5,688 bases of DNA from Bdellovibrionales bacterium (GTDB lineage Bacteria > Bdellovibrionota > Bacteriovoracia > Bacteriovoracales > Bacteriovoracaceae), in contig SXUH01000415.1 in NCBI GenBank assembly GCA_005791855.1, forward strand, positions 1-5,688, written 5' to 3'. The position numbers were made by a program, and so were the translations under genes. Below, piece after piece: positions 4,531-5,688 of the stretch (position 1 is the stretch's first letter; every line of letters starts with the position of its first letter). The notes under the pieces are model-generated. The model saw only the letters and a list, made by a program, of their open reading frames with translations. It had not been told where the DNA came from and searched no databases.

Positions 4531-5688
4531 ATGCAACAAGAACCTCGCACCCTGGGCCGACTCTTCCTGAAGCGGATCCAGAAGACGCCGGACCGGAAGG
4601 CCCTGGGCTGGATCGAAAACGGTGAGGTGAAGAACATCACCTTCAAGGAGTACCGGACCCGGGTCGAAATCCTCGTGAGCGCCTTCCACAAGATCGGCGT
4701 GAACATCGGCGACAAGATCGCCATCCTCTCCCAGACCTGCAAGGAGTGGCACCTCCTGGACCTGGCGACCCTCTGTTCCCGCGCCTGCCTCGTTCCGATC
4801 TACCCGAGCTACCTCTCCGCGGAGGTGGACTACATCTTCGTCCACTCGGATAGCTCCGTCCTCATCGTCGAGAACGACAAGCAGCTGGAGAAGATCCTCC
4901 CGGTGGCGCCGAAGTGGAAGAACCTCAAGCTCATCATCTCCATCCAGGAGCTCTCGAAGGAAAACCTCAGGAAGCTCCAGGGCACCTACGCCTACCATAG
5001 CTACAAGGAGCTCACCGTCCTCGGGACCGAGGAGCTGAGGTCCGAGCCGGACCTCCTGGAGAGCCTCGTCCAGGGCCAGCTCCCGGAGGAGCTCGCGTCG
5101 ATCATCTACACCTCCGGCACCACCGGCGAACCCAAGGGCGCGGTCATCACCCAGCACGCCTTCGCCTCCATGCTCCTGAACGTCGAAGCCACCACCAAGG
5201 GCGCCTTCACCGCCAACGACACGACCCTCGTCTTCCTCCCCCTCTCGCACGTCCTGGGACGCTGCGATTCGCTCCTCCCGCTGGTCTTCGGCTGGCACGC
5301 GGTCTACGCCGAGTCCATGGAGAAGCTCGTGGACAACATCCAGCTGGTGAAGCCGACCGTGATGATCGCCGTCCCGCGGATCTTCGAGAAGATCTACAGC
5401 AAGGTGCTGGAGCAGGTGACCCAGGGGAACATCGCTCAGAGGCAGGCCTTCAAGTGGGCCCAGGACGCGGGGGAGAGGTACTTCTCGAAGATCGACCAGG
5501 ACCGCTCCCCCTCGACCTTCGAGATCGCCGAGTACGCGCTGGCGAGCAAGGTGGTGTTCTCGAAGATCTACAACCGCTTCGGCGGGAGGATCCGCTACTT
5601 CGTCTCCGGCGGCGCCCCCCTCTCCCCGAAGATCATCAAGTTCCTCCGGTACGCCAACCTCACCATCCTCGAGGGCTACGGCCTCACC
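4531..5688 (+). CDS. Long-chain acyl-CoA synthetase (AMP-forming), 3'-truncated
   Basis: ANL-superfamily enzyme that activates a fatty acid with ATP to an acyl-adenylate and transfers it to CoA, feeding beta-oxidation or lipid synthesis. The frame is open for 386 codons to the window edge; relatives of the FAA1-type (COG1022) group are about 600 residues, so about 60 percent is visible. Motifs in order: the N-terminal TLGRLFLKRIQKTPDRKAL; the nucleotide-binding loop YTSGTTGEPKG (193-203); FLPLSHVLGR (235-244); VPRIFEKIY (281-289); SGGAPLSP (359-366); and the start of the adenine-binding EGYGLT (381-386) at the very edge. VPRIFEKIY with the inserted helical segment after it points to the bacterial long-chain FAA1-like branch rather than acetyl-CoA synthetases or NRPS domains. 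There is no signal peptide or membrane helix; it is probably cytoplasmic or peripheral to the membrane. It is divergent from the 86-residue protein gene with 94 bp between starts. Chain-length preference cannot be told. Confidence 0.94.
   Translation, partial: MQQEPRTLGRLFLKRIQKTPDRKALGWIENGEVKNITFKEYRTRVEILVSAFHKIGVNIGDKIAILSQTCKEWHLLDLATLCSRACLVPIYPSYLSAEVDYIFVHSDSSVLIVENDKQLEKILPVAPKWKNLKLIISIQELSKENLRKLQGTYAYHSYKELTVLGTEELRSEPDLLESLVQGQLPEELASIIYTSGTTGEPKGAVITQHAFASMLLNVEATTKGAFTANDTTLVFLPLSHVLGRCDSLLPLVFGWHAVYAESMEKLVDNIQLVKPTVMIAVPRIFEKIYSKVLEQVTQGNIAQRQAFKWAQDAGERYFSKIDQDRSPSTFEIAEYALASKVVFSKIYNRFGGRIRYFVSGGAPLSPKIIKFLRYANLTILEGYGLT

Noticed and set aside
4437..4540. A sigma-70 promoter for the minus-strand gene in the divergent gap
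   Set aside because: Reading the reverse complement, I found no -10/-35 pair with acceptable match and spacing.
4437..4742. N-terminal extension of the minus-strand gene to a 188-residue protein
   Set aside because: The extension is antisense to the acyl-CoA synthetase start and lacks protein-like character. The internal ATG at 4436 has a weak ribosome site and begins a coherent small protein.
4336..5298. A 320-residue open frame on the minus strand
   Set aside because: It is a low-complexity shadow of the acyl-CoA synthetase gene and also overlaps the better-supported 86-residue gene in another frame.
1..5688. CRISPR arrays, tRNA or rRNA genes, insertion sequences, toxin-antitoxin or phage genes
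   Set aside because: No regularly spaced repeats beyond the 14-bp tandem, no tRNA-like cloverleaf or conserved rRNA segment, and no transposase, integrase or toxin-like protein were seen.

Overview
The window is G+C-rich, gene-dense bacterial DNA. Its codons end almost always in C or G (atc, ctc, aag, gag, gcc). It holds five real genes, two of them cut by the window edges. The gene set fits a Gram-negative bacterium: a lipoprotein solute receptor, a small secreted protein, a tRNA synthetase and a fatty acyl-CoA ligase. The small secreted protein and the 86-residue minus-strand protein resemble, from memory only, proteins of Bdellovibrio-type bacteria (Bdellovibrionota). I therefore lean towards a high-G+C member of that group, but only as an inference.

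Layout. Positions 1-1903 (+) carry the 3' two thirds or more of alaS, alanyl-tRNA synthetase. Its stop overlaps by four bases (ATGA) the start of a 573-residue family 5 peptide-binding lipoprotein (1900-3621, +), so the two are probably co-transcribed and translationally coupled. A 149-bp gap follows. It holds a strong hairpin without a U-tract, an 11-bp direct repeat, and a candidate sigma-28 (FliA-type) promoter placed just upstream of a 126-residue secreted protein (3771-4151, +). That gene converges on a minus-strand gene for an 86-residue protein (4176-4436, -). The 24 bp between the two stops are filled by a 14-bp tandem repeat that supplies stops in all six frames. Divergent from the minus gene, a long-chain acyl-CoA synthetase gene starts at 4531 (+) and runs off the right edge with 386 residues visible. 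A consensus-like sigma-70 promoter for it lies inside the first codons of the minus gene.

How the parts work together. alaS and the peptide receptor form one apparent transcription unit, linking translation with oligopeptide or solute capture. No permease or ATPase genes are seen, so the receptor is an orphan within this window. The other three genes look separately transcribed. Nothing here is clearly a new defence or mobile system. The observations most worth a second look are the sigma-28-like promoter, the codon-usage island inside the 3' part of alaS, the stop-cassette repeat, and the promoter embedded in the opposing gene.
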